NCBI RefSeq assembly: GCF_002902405.1
Contig: NZ_PPQS01000042.1
Coordinates: 15,626 to 79,625, forward strand
Direction: 5' to 3'
Source: Staphylococcus schweitzeri
GTDB lineage: Bacteria; Bacillota; Bacilli; Staphylococcales; Staphylococcaceae
Length of the DNA stretch: 64,000 bases
The notes below the pieces were generated by a model, which was given only the letters and a program-made list of their open reading frames with translations, was not told the DNA's origin and did no database searches. A program made the position numbers and the translations under genes. Position 1 is the first letter of the stretch; the number at the start of each line of letters is the position of its first letter. Shown piece by piece: positions 30,495 through 40,317 of this stretch.

Positions 30495-30691
30495 TATTGG
30501 GAGAATGTATGCGTTTACACTAAAATGGCAATAATTATCCTGAAATATTTTGTATAAATAGTCTCCAATGTTGTAAAAATACCAAAAATTGAAATGTTTT
30601 ATTTATAATTTTCTGCAAATTTATGATATTGTTTCTTAATATATCATATTAAAAATTTGTTTTTCTTAAACATAGGAGGCTTATCTTATTC

Positions 30692-32092
30692 ATGGACACA
30701 TCAAAACAATTTAGAGGTGACAATCGATTGCTATTGGGTATTGTTTTAGGGGTTATTACCTTTTGGCTATTCGCGCAGTCACTTGTTAATCTTGTTGTCC
30801 CATTACAATCAACATACAGTAGTGACGTTGGAACGATAAATATCGCTGTTAGCTTATCTGCCTTATTTGCTGGCTTGTTTATCGTAGGTGCTGGTGATGT
30901 AGCTGATAAAATTGGTCGCGTCAAAATAACTTATGTAGGGTTGATATTGAATGTTGTAGGTTCATTACTTATCATTATTACACCTTTGCCAGCATTTTTA
31001 ATTATAGGCAGAATAATTCAAGGTTTTTCTGCAGCATGTATTATGCCAGCCACACTTGCTATTATTAACGAATATTATATTGGTACAAGAAGGCAACGTG
31101 CCTTAAGCTATTGGTCTATTGGTTCTTGGGGTGGTAGTGGTATTTGTACGTTGTTTGGTGGCTTAATGGCTACATATATAGGTTGGCGCTCAATATTTGT
31201 TGTTTCAATTCTGTTAACATTATTAGCAATGTACTTAATCAAACATGCACCTGAGACTAAAGCAGAACCAATCAAAGGTAAGAATGTAGAAGCTAAAAAG
31301 TTTGACGTTATCGGGTTAGTCATTTTAGTAGTGACGATGTTAAGTTTAAATGTAATCATCACACAGACGTCTCATTTTGGTTTAGTCTCACCAATGATAC
31401 TAAGCTTAATTGTTATTTTTATCTTGTCATTAATCGGTTTTGTTTACTATGAAAATAAAATTAAATATCCGCTTGTTGATTTTTCTATTTTTAAAAATAG
31501 AGGGTACAGTGGGGCGACTATATCTAATTTTCTATTAAATGGTGTTGCTGGTGGTGCTTTAATCGTCATTAACACGTATTATCAACAACAATTAGGATTT
31601 AATTCTTCGCAAACGGGTTATATTTCATTAACGTATTTAATAGCAGTGTTGTCAATGATTCGTGTAGGTGAAAAGATTTTATCTCAACATGGTCCGAAAC
31701 GCCCACTATTACTAGGAAGTGGCTTTACAGTTATTGGGTTAATCTTATTGTCGTTAACATTTTTACCAGAAATGTGGTATATCGTGTCTAGCATTGTTGG
31801 CTACTTACTGTTTGGTACTGGTTTAGGATTATATGCTACACCATCGACTGATACCGCAGTTGCGAGTGCGCCAGATGATAAGTCGGGTGTTGCTTCAGGC
31901 GTATATAAAATGGCGTCATCATTAGGAAATGCATTTGGAGTAGCAGTATCTGGTACGGTTTATACTGTATTAGCAGCTAATTTAAATTTGAACTTAGGTG
32001 GCTTCACAGGTATGATGTTTAATGCCTTGCTAGCAATTGTTGCATTTTTAGTCATTTTACTATTAGTTCCTAAAAATCAAACGAATTTGTAA
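30692..32092 (+). CDS. MFS multidrug efflux transporter, NorB/NorC-like (DHA2)
   Basis: 466 residues with about 14 spans. Residues such as VITFWLFAQSLVNLVVPLQ, RALSYWSIGSWGGSGI, SNFLLNGVAGGALIV and GLYATPSTDTAVASAPDDK match the staphylococcal NorB/NorC pumps closely, from memory of those sequences. It should export quinolones or other drugs by proton antiport. AGGAGG lies 12 bases before the ATG, which is rather far, but no better start is seen. It could be a third NorB-family paralogue rather than NorB or NorC itself, so no symbol is given. Confidence 0.85.
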   Translation: MDTSKQFRGDNRLLLGIVLGVITFWLFAQSLVNLVVPLQSTYSSDVGTINIAVSLSALFAGLFIVGAGDVADKIGRVKITYVGLILNVVGSLLIIITPLPAFLIIGRIIQGFSAACIMPATLAIINEYYIGTRRQRALSYWSIGSWGGSGICTLFGGLMATYIGWRSIFVVSILLTLLAMYLIKHAPETKAEPIKGKNVEAKKFDVIGLVILVVTMLSLNVIITQTSHFGLVSPMILSLIVIFILSLIGFVYYENKIKYPLVDFSIFKNRGYSGATISNFLLNGVAGGALIVINTYYQQQLGFNSSQTGYISLTYLIAVLSMIRVGEKILSQHGPKRPLLLGSGFTVIGLILLSLTFLPEMWYIVSSIVGYLLFGTGLGLYATPSTDTAVASAPDDKSGVASGVYKMASSLGNAFGVAVSGTVYTVLAANLNLNLGGFTGMMFNALLAIVAFLVILLLVPKNQTNL

Positions 32093-32157
32093 AACTGAAA
32101 TGAAAGCAAGTATTATGTAGAGAGTTTAAAGTGAATTTTATGAAAGTAAGTTTATCA

Positions 32158-32210
32158 TACACACTTAATGTTGCGTATTGACGTTTAATGTTAGGTGTGT
32201 TCTTTTATAG
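32158..32210 (+). terminator. Probable terminator after the NorB/NorC-like gene
   Basis: ACACACTTA pairs with TTAGGTGTGT with inner matches (TTAATG/GTTTAA region), followed by TCTTTTAT. Imperfect but well placed. Confidence 0.5.
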
Positions 32211-32317
32211 ACGTAAAAGCTGTGTTTGTATATTAAGCGAATGATTTTCAAATTGACGCCTATATACGAAAGTAGTATTTTAAAATTGAACAACAATGAT
32301 GAAGAGGGGTTTACAGT

Positions 32318-33253
32318 ATGAAAATTGCAATTGCAGGGGCAGGTGCGCTAGGTAGTGGCTTTGGTGCTAAATTATTTCAAGCAGGTTATGATGTAACGCT
32401 TATTGATGGATATACTTCTCATGTTGAAGCGGTTAAGGAACATGGGTTAAATATAACGATTAATGGAGAAGCATTCGAGTTAAATATTCCGATGTATCAT
32501 TTTAATGATCAACCGGACGAAAGCATTTACGATGTTGTCTTTCTATTTCCAAAGTCTATGCAATTAAAAGAAGTGATGGATGCTATGAAGCCCCATATTG
32601 ATAATGAAACGATTGTCGTATGTACAATGAATGGTTTGAAACATGAAGAAATCATCTCGCAATATGTTGTTGAATCGCAAATTGTTAGAGGTGTCACAAC
32701 TTGGACGGCAGGTCTTGAGAGTCCAGGACATAGTCACTTGCTTGGTAGTGGACCAGTTGAAATTGGTGCGTTACTTGGTGAAGGTGAAGAAAACGTTACG
32801 AAAGTTGCTGAAATTCTTAACAAATCAGGATTAAATGGTATTATTAGTCAAGATTTACATCAATCAATTTGGAAGAAAATTTGTGTTAATGGTACAGCCA
32901 ATGCTTTAAGTACAGTATTAGAATGCAATATGGCAGCACTTAATGAAAGCAGTTATGCCAAATGTTTAATCTATAAATTAACACAAGAAATAGTACATGT
33001 TGCAACTATAGATGATGTTCATTTAAATGTTGATGAAGTATTTGAATATTTAATAGGCTTAAATGACAAAGTAGGTGCACACTATCCATCTATGTATCAA
33101 GATCTAATCGTTAATAATAGAAAGACTGAAATTGATTATATCAATGGTGCAGTTGCAACACTAGGAAAGAAGCGCCATATAGAAGCACCTGTGAATCGAT
33201 TTATTACGGATTTAATACATGCTAAAGAAAGTCAGCGACAAGCACAAGATTAA
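32318..33253 (+). CDS. panE: 2-dehydropantoate 2-reductase
   Basis: 311 residues of the ApbA/PanE family. The N-terminal GAGALGSGFGAKLF is the NADPH loop, CTMNGLKHEE and the catalytic-lysine region IWKKICVNGTANALSTVLEC follow, and the C-terminal domain carries HYPSMYQDLIVNNRKTEIDYINGAV, the usual substrate-binding stretch. It reduces ketopantoate to pantoate for coenzyme A synthesis in the cytosol. GAAGAGGGG precedes the ATG. Other pan genes are not nearby, so a paralogous ketoacid reductase role is possible. Confidence 0.88.
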   Translation: MKIAIAGAGALGSGFGAKLFQAGYDVTLIDGYTSHVEAVKEHGLNITINGEAFELNIPMYHFNDQPDESIYDVVFLFPKSMQLKEVMDAMKPHIDNETIVVCTMNGLKHEEIISQYVVESQIVRGVTTWTAGLESPGHSHLLGSGPVEIGALLGEGEENVTKVAEILNKSGLNGIISQDLHQSIWKKICVNGTANALSTVLECNMAALNESSYAKCLIYKLTQEIVHVATIDDVHLNVDEVFEYLIGLNDKVGAHYPSMYQDLIVNNRKTEIDYINGAVATLGKKRHIEAPVNRFITDLIHAKESQRQAQD

Positions 33254-33507
33254 TTGATGTGATTTGATATGGCAGTGTTGAGGATTGCTCAATTTATAAT
33301 TTGAGAATTGCAACAGTTTATATGATAACATGTAGTCATTTTATTCAAAAATAATATCGGCTTTTAGAGCATATGAATGTTATCTTTTAGATTTTATTTC
33401 AGCGAATTTTTTAAAATTTTGAGTCAAATTGTTTGGAAGTATAACGTGAATTTTGTACACTCTTCAAGAAAGTAATTATAAGACAAAAAATAGAAAAGGT
33501 GTTTATA

Positions 33508-34359
33508 ATGAGTAAAATTTTTGTGACTGGTGCAACTGGCTTGATAGGTATTAAATTAGTTCAAAGACTGAAAGAAGAAGGGCATGAAGTTGCTGGTTTT
33601 ACAACTTCTGAGAATGGTCAACAGAAGTTAGAATCGGTTGGCATTAAATCATATATTGGTGATATTTTAAAAGCCGATACAATTGATCAAGCTTTAGCTG
33701 ACTTTAAACCAGAAATAATTATCAATCAAATTACTGATTTGAAAAATGTCGATATGGCAGCGAATACCAAAGTACGTATTGAAGGCTCTAAAAACTTAAT
33801 TAATGCAGCTAAGAAGCATGACGTGAAAAAAGTCATTGCACAAAGTATTGCCTTTATGTATGAACCTGGAGAAGGTTTAGCAACTGAAGAAACATTACTT
33901 GATTTTAATTCAACTGGAGATAGAAAAGTAACAGTTGATGGTGTCGTTGGACTAGAAGAAGAAACGGCACGTATGGATGAATACGTTGTCTTACGTTTTG
34001 GTTGGTTATACGGTCCAGGTACTTGGTATGGTAAAGATGGTATGATATACAATCAATTTATGGATGGACAAGTAACGTTATCAGACGGCGTAACATCATT
34101 TATCCATCTTGATGATGCGGTAGAAACATCTATTCAAGCTATCAATTTTGAAAATGGTATATACAATGTTGCTGATGATGAACCTGTAAAAGGCTCTGAA
34201 TTTGCAGAATGGTATAAAGCGCAATTAGGCGTTGAACCAAATATTGATATTCAACCTGCGCAACCATTTGAACGTGGTGTGAGTAATGAGAAGTTCAAAG
34301 CACAAGGTGGCTCTTTAATTTATAAAACATGGAAAGACGGCATGAATCCAATTAAATAA
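33508..34359 (+). CDS. NAD-dependent epimerase/dehydratase (extended SDR)
   Basis: 283 residues from the ATG at 33508, with GAAAAGGTG 7 bases upstream. The N-terminal TGATGLIGIKLVQRL is the dinucleotide loop of extended SDRs. The usual YxxxK pair is not obvious: the region after QSIAFMYEPGE shows no clear YxxxK, so the catalytic set may be altered and the protein could be an atypical, NmrA-like or non-catalytic member. The end of the protein (VADDEPVKGSEFAEWYKAQLG) is typical of sugar-nucleotide epimerase relatives. Substrate unknown. Confidence 0.8.
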   Translation: MSKIFVTGATGLIGIKLVQRLKEEGHEVAGFTTSENGQQKLESVGIKSYIGDILKADTIDQALADFKPEIIINQITDLKNVDMAANTKVRIEGSKNLINAAKKHDVKKVIAQSIAFMYEPGEGLATEETLLDFNSTGDRKVTVDGVVGLEEETARMDEYVVLRFGWLYGPGTWYGKDGMIYNQFMDGQVTLSDGVTSFIHLDDAVETSIQAINFENGIYNVADDEPVKGSEFAEWYKAQLGVEPNIDIQPAQPFERGVSNEKFKAQGGSLIYKTWKDGMNPIK

Positions 34360-34387
34360 TAATTTATCCGTTTAATATGTAAAAAAT

Positions 34388-34448
34388 AAAGACTTGGTCG
34401 AATCGTGGATGATATATTATCAAACGCACGATTCGAACAAGTCTTTTT
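34388..34448. terminator. Strong bidirectional terminator
   Basis: AAAGACTTG plus TCGAATCGTG pairs with CACGATTCGA plus CAAGTCTTT, a stem of nearly 20 bp, with A-run before and T-run after. It separates the convergent epimerase and flp genes. Confidence 0.92.
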
Positions 34449-34449
34449 A

Positions 34450-35946
34450 TTATGTCTTCGTTATCTTTGTATGAAGGAATAACAGAATTAAAATTAATGT
34501 ACTGAATAATGCAATTAATGTTGTGATTAGTGCTAATTTAATTTCTATTGGTAACCAAGTCAGTACAAAAGACCAATTATTGCTACCGAGAATTAAATAT
34601 GGTAATGCATAAAGCGTGAGCGCTAAAGCAATACATATACATAATGATAACCAACTCAATACAGCAATCCGTTTTGACCTACGCAAAAGAATTTGACCAT
34701 GGCGCATTTGCCAACCACGATAAGTCGTAAATAAAAATGATAACAATATAAATGTTGTCATGACAGTCGTCACAATATTGAAGTGTCCTTTATAATGATT
34801 CAACGTTGAAGCAACAGTAGTATAGTGTGTGTTGTTAACTATCTGTGTATTAAGATGTTCAACTAACTTAGGCACATAGTCAGAATTTAAATTTGCTAGT
34901 ACGACAATACCATAGGATTTTTTGGGATTGAGTAAAATAAATGATGAAAAGTTATCTAACGTACCGGAATGGAAGACTAAATGTTCATCAGTATTTGTAA
35001 ACCAACCAGATGCATAAGCATTAGCATTTGGTTCACCAATAGTTGATGATAAATTTTTGTGTGATTGCTGAACTAACTGCTTATATTTATTAGATGGATT
35101 AAGTTGAAATTTGATCCAATGTTCTAAATCTTCTGTTGAAGTCATCATATATGCAGAAGGTGTATCCCAATGATTAAACTCAGGCTTTGAGACAACAGGG
35201 CTTGAACCTTGTAATTCATATCCTATTGCATCATGCTTAGATTTATCATTTGTTTGTTTAAATGTCGTGTGTGTCATATGAAGTGGTTTAAGCCAATGGT
35301 CTGTTATATATTGCGTATATGACTGCTTTGTGACATTTTGGATGATTAAACCTAATAGATCATAATTCATATTCGAGTATTCAAATTCCTCGCCTGGCTT
35401 ATGGTGAAGCTCATCTCCCATAATAGCACTTGCCACATCTGTTAATTGATTACGCTTACTTGTCACAGAATCTTCGCTTGTTATATTACTAGGAATACCA
35501 CTTGTTTGAGCTAAAAGTTGTTTGATAGTGATATCTTCATTTTGACCATTATATTTCATTTTAAAATGAGGAACATATTTTGAAACGGGATCATCTAGGT
35601 TTAATCTGTTTTGTTGGGCTAATTTTAAAATTGCTATACCTGTAAATGCTTTTGTATTAGAAGCAATTTCATACTTTGTTGATGGTGTTGCATTTATTTT
35701 TTTATCAATGTTTTGATAACCGTATCCCTTATTTAAAAAGACTTTACCATTTTTTATAATCAATACGGACGCACCTGGTATATGGCCTTGCTGTAAATCA
35801 TGACGAATAATAGTATCAATTTGTTTCTGTGAATCATTTGTCAGTTGCGTCTTTGTATTACTGTGTATTGCTAAGAAAATGATAACGGATATCGCGACTA
35901 GAATAATGAATGAGATAGATAGAAAATAGATTTTTTTTATAGTCAT
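34450..35946 (-). CDS. flp: FmtA-like protein Flp (serine hydrolase, beta-lactamase family)
   Basis: 498 residues, the length I recall for staphylococcal Flp. An N-terminal membrane anchor (about residues 7-27) is followed by an extracellular class C beta-lactamase-like domain with S96-N-T-K99 (SxxK), Y190-S-N192 and H326-S-G328 (in place of KTG). The C-terminal 120 residues add three membrane helices, unusual for plain beta-lactamases. It may act on wall polymers (esterase or DD-peptidase-like), by analogy with FmtA; its real substrate is not established. Confidence 0.88.
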   Translation of the reverse strand: MTIKKIYFLSISFIILVAISVIIFLAIHSNTKTQLTNDSQKQIDTIIRHDLQQGHIPGASVLIIKNGKVFLNKGYGYQNIDKKINATPSTKYEIASNTKAFTGIAILKLAQQNRLNLDDPVSKYVPHFKMKYNGQNEDITIKQLLAQTSGIPSNITSEDSVTSKRNQLTDVASAIMGDELHHKPGEEFEYSNMNYDLLGLIIQNVTKQSYTQYITDHWLKPLHMTHTTFKQTNDKSKHDAIGYELQGSSPVVSKPEFNHWDTPSAYMMTSTEDLEHWIKFQLNPSNKYKQLVQQSHKNLSSTIGEPNANAYASGWFTNTDEHLVFHSGTLDNFSSFILLNPKKSYGIVVLANLNSDYVPKLVEHLNTQIVNNTHYTTVASTLNHYKGHFNIVTTVMTTFILLSFLFTTYRGWQMRHGQILLRRSKRIAVLSWLSLCICIALALTLYALPYLILGSNNWSFVLTWLPIEIKLALITTLIALFSTLILILLFLHTKITKT

Positions 35947-36110
35947 AAATGTATCCTTATTTGTTAATAATTTCTTTAATTTGTAATGGATTATATTTCA
36001 TTATAGCAGTTCTAAGCAAATAGTTGACTTAAGGTGTATATTTACAATAATTTTTAACACAATTTAGCTTGACGAGTGTATAATTACATACGAAATATCA
36101 ATATATGTAC

Positions 36111-36159
36111 TATACTTTTTGACAAGATAAGCGTATAGTGATATCCATCAAAAAGTATA
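36111..36159 (+). promoter_or_regulatory. Perfect 12-bp inverted repeat in the leader of the KimA-like gene
   Basis: TATACTTTTTGA (36111-36122) is repeated inverted as TCAAAAAGTATA (36148-36159), with a 25-base loop. It ends about 10 bases before the ribosome site TTAGGAGA. It has no T-run after the stem. It could be an operator or an RNA hairpin that controls access to the start. I see no clear match to the ydaO c-di-AMP riboswitch. Confidence 0.65.
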
Positions 36160-36176
36160 AAAAGGATTAGGAGATT

Positions 36177-38006
36177 ATGTTCAATCAATTTAAAAGACTT
36201 ATAATAGGGCAACCTAAAAAAAACAGAGAATTAAAAGACGAAAAAATCTCAAAGTTTAAAGGGTTAGCGATTCTTTCGTCTGATGCATTGTCTTCAGTTG
36301 CATATGGACCTGAACAAATACTGATTACATTGTCTGTTGTAGGTGCATTAGCGACTTGGTATACATTACCGATTGCCGGTGCAGTTCTTATTTTATTGGC
36401 TGCATTAATTATGTCATATCGACAGGTGATTTATGCCTATCCAAAAGGTGGCGGCGCTTATATGGTGTCGAAGACGAATTTAGGAGAAAAATGGGGTTTA
36501 CTTGCAGGTGGATCATTATTAGTTGATTATATATTGACTGTCGCAGTTAGTATATCGTCTGGGGCAGATGCTTTTGTAGCTGCATTTCCAAGTTTATATG
36601 ACCATAAAGTTTTAATTGCCTGTTTACTTGTACTGTTTATTTTAGTGTTAAATTTACGTGGATTAACTGAATCTGCGACGGTGCTTTCTTATCCGGTTTA
36701 TTTATTTATCATTGGTTTAGTGGTACTTATATTAATCGGAACAATTCGCGTGGCAACAGGTAATATCCAACCGCATATGCATGCATCTGTTGGAACAGCA
36801 GTACCTGGTGTTACATTATTTCTATTATTAAAAGCATTTTCTTCAGGGGCTTCATCATTAACGGGTGTTGAAGCTATTTCAAATGCGGTAACGAATTTTA
36901 GAGAGCCGAGTGCTAAAAACGCTGTAAAAACGTTAATTGCTATGGGTTCAATTTTAGCGTTTTTATTAGTAGGTATTGTGGGGTTAGCTTATATTTATGG
37001 AATTATGCCACAAACTGAAACGACAGTATTATCACAATTAGCAATGCAAATATTTGGTGATAATGCGGCTTTCTATTTTGTACAAGCTACAACTGTAATG
37101 ATCTTAGTGTTAGCGGCAAATACTGGCTTCACAGCATTTCCAATGTTAGCTGCGTCAATGTCTAAAGATAAATATATGCCTAGAATGTTTACTGTTCGAG
37201 GAGATCGCTTAGGTTACTCTAACTCAATTATTATTTTAGGTGTATTAGCTATTATTTTAATTATTGTGTTTGATGGTATGACTGAAGATTTAATTCCATT
37301 GTACGCTGTAGGTGTATTCATTCCATTTACGCTAGCGCAGTTCGGAATGGTTATTAAGTGGATACATGAACGTCCGAAGAATTGGGTGAGTAAGTTGTCA
37401 GTGAATTTACTCGGTGGTATCGTAACATTTATTGTTTTTATGATTTTACTCATAACTAAATTTAGTCAAGTTTGGCCGATACTTATATTCTTACCATTCG
37501 TTGTGATTTTCTTCTTGAAAATTAACAAACATTATCGCGACATTGCAGAGCAACTTCGTTCAGATATAGATGTACATAATGTTGACGTAGTAGACCGTAA
37601 CTTAGCGATTGTGCCAATTACGAGTATTACTACAGCAGTAGATAAATCGATTTATTATGCTCAAATGCTTGCTAATAATGATGTGATTGCTGTGCATGTA
37701 TCATTTGGTGATGAGGATGAAAAGGCATTCCAAGAAAAATGGAAGCGACATTTCCCGGATGTAAGATTAGTTATTTTACATTCAGAATACCGGAGTATTA
37801 TACGTCCGATTTCTCGGTTTATCGATAAGATTAATCGTAAAGCAAACGATCAAAATTATATGATTACAGTAGTGATTCCGGAGTTTATTACGAAGAAGCG
37901 TTGGCATAATTTATTACACAATCAAACAAGTTTGCGTATGAAATTGTATTTGATTTACCAAAAGAATGTTAACGTATGTACGATTCCATTTAAACTAAAA
38001 AAATAA
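36177..38006 (+). CDS. KimA-like potassium uptake permease (APC superfamily)
   Basis: 609 residues. About 12 membrane spans are followed by a cytosolic USP-like C-terminal domain of about 150 residues. The sequence closely follows B. subtilis KimA (YdaO), from memory: LAILSSDALSSVAYGPEQIL, YPKGGGAYMVSKTNLGEKWGLLAGGSLLVDYILTVAVSI and GVFIPFTLAQFGM are shared in type. KimA is a high-affinity, proton-coupled potassium importer inhibited by c-di-AMP; that role is inferred here. AGGAGA precedes the ATG. It is monocistronic, with a strong terminator. Confidence 0.85.
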   Translation: MFNQFKRLIIGQPKKNRELKDEKISKFKGLAILSSDALSSVAYGPEQILITLSVVGALATWYTLPIAGAVLILLAALIMSYRQVIYAYPKGGGAYMVSKTNLGEKWGLLAGGSLLVDYILTVAVSISSGADAFVAAFPSLYDHKVLIACLLVLFILVLNLRGLTESATVLSYPVYLFIIGLVVLILIGTIRVATGNIQPHMHASVGTAVPGVTLFLLLKAFSSGASSLTGVEAISNAVTNFREPSAKNAVKTLIAMGSILAFLLVGIVGLAYIYGIMPQTETTVLSQLAMQIFGDNAAFYFVQATTVMILVLAANTGFTAFPMLAASMSKDKYMPRMFTVRGDRLGYSNSIIILGVLAIILIIVFDGMTEDLIPLYAVGVFIPFTLAQFGMVIKWIHERPKNWVSKLSVNLLGGIVTFIVFMILLITKFSQVWPILIFLPFVVIFFLKINKHYRDIAEQLRSDIDVHNVDVVDRNLAIVPITSITTAVDKSIYYAQMLANNDVIAVHVSFGDEDEKAFQEKWKRHFPDVRLVILHSEYRSIIRPISRFIDKINRKANDQNYMITVVIPEFITKKRWHNLLHNQTSLRMKLYLIYQKNVNVCTIPFKLKK

Positions 38007-38022
38007 CATAAACATAATAAAT

Positions 38023-38072
38023 CCCGCTCATATGAGATGATAATGTCATTTTCTCATATGAGCGGGTGTTTT
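38023..38072. terminator. Bidirectional terminator
   Basis: CCCGCTCATATGAGA (38023-38037) pairs perfectly with TCTCATATGAGCGGG (38052-38066), followed by TGTTTTTAT. It lies between the convergent KimA-like and antiporter genes. Confidence 0.92.
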
Positions 38073-38082
38073 TATAACTTGT

Positions 38083-40161
38083 TTAGTTTTTGGACTGTAG
38101 GGCTAAGACAATTTCATTATAGTTGATATTTTCGCGTATTTGGGCAGCAACGACATTATTGATTTTGTTACGACGAATGAGTTCATCTAAAAGGTTACGC
38201 TGTAAATATAATGCTTCTAATTTATGATTATGGAAAATAGCTTGTGGAATCATTTGATTGCGATTTTCTTGACGTTCTTTGCGACGTTGCGCACGCCATT
38301 TTAATGAACGACTCATATTGTAATAATGGTTGATGACTAAACTTACTTCAAGTACATTTGTACTATTTTGCTCTTCTTTTAAGCGTAAAATAATATTATG
38401 GTTAACGATACGCATCATTTTTTGAACGTCTTTAAAGGCATTTTCATATTCTTGTGCTTTTGTTTCTCTATCAATAGCTTTGTTGTGTTTAAATGTTTTA
38501 AGTCGTAACCAAAACATTTTAAAGAAGTTAGTTAATTTTTCAATGATTGATGAAGTTCGGTGCGTTTCTGTGAGTTCAACGATATCATGATAATTTTTAA
38601 TATCTTGAGATGTTGCTTTACCTTTTTCAATTAATCGTTCTAGTGTTGATGTTTCTATATTTTTTGCTATATCCTCTAAACGTTTAAGTTCTTTAGTATT
38701 TTTATTTTCAGGTTCTGAATTTAATAAAAATAACAATTCACCGAAGTATTGATTTAATACTGGACGATAATTCGTGTCGTTTTTATCTTTTTTGCTTTCA
38801 TTATTAAAATGTTCTATTACTTTTTGGACAATAAAAATTTTGGCAGATTGGTATGTCATACCTTTAAATAAATCATCTTGAATCGCTGGTGTAATTAAAG
38901 GTAATATAATTTGCGCTAAAATTAAGCTAATCAATACCATTAGAGAAGCAATAAATAATAAGTCATTTCTATATTCAAAAGCTTGTCCATTTGTAATAAT
39001 GAATGGCAATGTTAGGGCCATTGATAATGAAATTGTTCCGTGAATACCACACATTGTCATGATGAAAGCATACTGTACACGTGAAGGTGGTGTTTCATGT
39101 GAATCATTGTCATCATCTAGGTATGATTGAATATTTTTCGGGAAATAAAAATCTTTGTACCAGAAATAGACCCATGCAAATCTACAAACATAGATAGCTA
39201 ATGCGATTAGTATCGTAATTAAAATTAAAAATGACAAGTTTTCAGGTTCTGTTTTAATGATATCAATAACTACAGTAGGAATCATAAAACCTAATAATAC
39301 AAAAACAAAACCGTTTAGCGCATAGCTAAATGTATTCCAAATTTGATGGTAATTCATTTGAAGTTCTGTTTGTGCTTTAATTAAACGATCACGTTCTAAA
39401 CCATGAATAAGACCAGTTACAACGACAGCGATAATTCCCGATGCATGAACTTGTTCTGCTAAAAAGTAAACGACAAAAGGTGTTAATAACTGAATGAATG
39501 TTAATGTATTATTGTCTTTTAAACCTTTGTTTGCTGTTAAATCTACACGGACTCTTACGATGATAAAGCCAATGATTGCACCAATCAAAACACCTAAAAC
39601 AGTTGAAATAATAAATTGCTCAACAGCTTGGAATAATGAAAAAGTCCCTGTTACTAATGCTGTAACAGCAATTTTGAAAGAAATGATACCTGCAGCATCA
39701 TTTAAAAGTGATTCTCCTTCAAGAATTGTCATTGAACCTTTTGGTAGCAATTTTCCACGTGTAATTGCAGATACTGCCACGGCATCAGTTGGACATAATA
39801 TTGCTGCTATCGCAAAGGCAGCTGGCATAGGTAATGCTGGCCAAATCCAATGTATAAAATAGCCAACACCAACAACAGTTGCAAATACGAGAGCCATGGA
39901 CATTAGTAATATAGGCTTACGATACTCCAATAATTTTGTTCGTGACACATGAGTTCCTTCAACAAATAGAAGCGGTGCGATAACGGCGAACATAAATACT
40001 TCCGAATTAAATTGGAAATCAACATCTATCGGAATTAAAAAGACGATAGCACCTAATGCGATTTGAATAAACGCAGTTGGGATTTTCGGGAAACGATTAT
40101 TAATGATTGAACTGATAATGACAGCAAAGATAAATATTAAAAATGCTTCTAATAACGCCAT
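38083..40161 (-). CDS. CPA1 family Na+(K+)/H+ antiporter
   Basis: 692 residues. About 12 membrane spans (to residue 415 or so) contain the CPA1 core ILCPTDAVAVSAITRGKLLPKGSMTILEGESLLNDAAG with the ion-binding D and ND residues. A long hydrophilic, helical C-terminus of about 260 residues, rich in charged residues, follows. It exchanges Na+ or K+ for protons at the membrane. The long tail is typical of NhaK/NhaG-like Bacillus proteins and probably regulatory. A ribosome site GAGGAG precedes the ATG. Its location next to a potassium importer suggests shared ion homeostasis. Confidence 0.88.
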   Translation of the reverse strand: MALLEAFLIFIFAVIISSIINNRFPKIPTAFIQIALGAIVFLIPIDVDFQFNSEVFMFAVIAPLLFVEGTHVSRTKLLEYRKPILLMSMALVFATVVGVGYFIHWIWPALPMPAAFAIAAILCPTDAVAVSAITRGKLLPKGSMTILEGESLLNDAAGIISFKIAVTALVTGTFSLFQAVEQFIISTVLGVLIGAIIGFIIVRVRVDLTANKGLKDNNTLTFIQLLTPFVVYFLAEQVHASGIIAVVVTGLIHGLERDRLIKAQTELQMNYHQIWNTFSYALNGFVFVLLGFMIPTVVIDIIKTEPENLSFLILITILIALAIYVCRFAWVYFWYKDFYFPKNIQSYLDDDNDSHETPPSRVQYAFIMTMCGIHGTISLSMALTLPFIITNGQAFEYRNDLLFIASLMVLISLILAQIILPLITPAIQDDLFKGMTYQSAKIFIVQKVIEHFNNESKKDKNDTNYRPVLNQYFGELLFLLNSEPENKNTKELKRLEDIAKNIETSTLERLIEKGKATSQDIKNYHDIVELTETHRTSSIIEKLTNFFKMFWLRLKTFKHNKAIDRETKAQEYENAFKDVQKMMRIVNHNIILRLKEEQNSTNVLEVSLVINHYYNMSRSLKWRAQRRKERQENRNQMIPQAIFHNHKLEALYLQRNLLDELIRRNKINNVVAAQIRENINYNEIVLALQSKN

Positions 40162-40269
40162 AGTACACTCCTCAAAATTTTAATAGTTAATATTTTAACA
40201 TTTTTAAGGCATATTGACATAGACTTATTAAAAAAAACGATGTGAATTACACTGAAATTTTCTTGAAAT

Positions 40270-40304
40270 AAAAAACTCTAGCATTCATTGTATAAATACT
40301 AGAG
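40270..40304 (-). terminator. Terminator of the amino acid permease gene
   Basis: On the minus strand CTCTAG pairs with CTAGAG (plus-strand 40299-40304 and 40276-40281), with an extra ATT/AAT match inside, followed by a run of six T (plus-strand A 40270-40275). Confidence 0.75.
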
Positions 40305-40317
40305 ATTTAAAACTATC

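Noticed and set aside
32643..32834. Small ORF inside panE
   Set aside because: It overlaps the well-supported panE frame and has no independent support.
35947..36176. ydaO-type c-di-AMP riboswitch upstream of the KimA-like gene
   Set aside because: The leader is too short and AT-rich, and I could not place the conserved core; only the 12-bp inverted repeat is clear.
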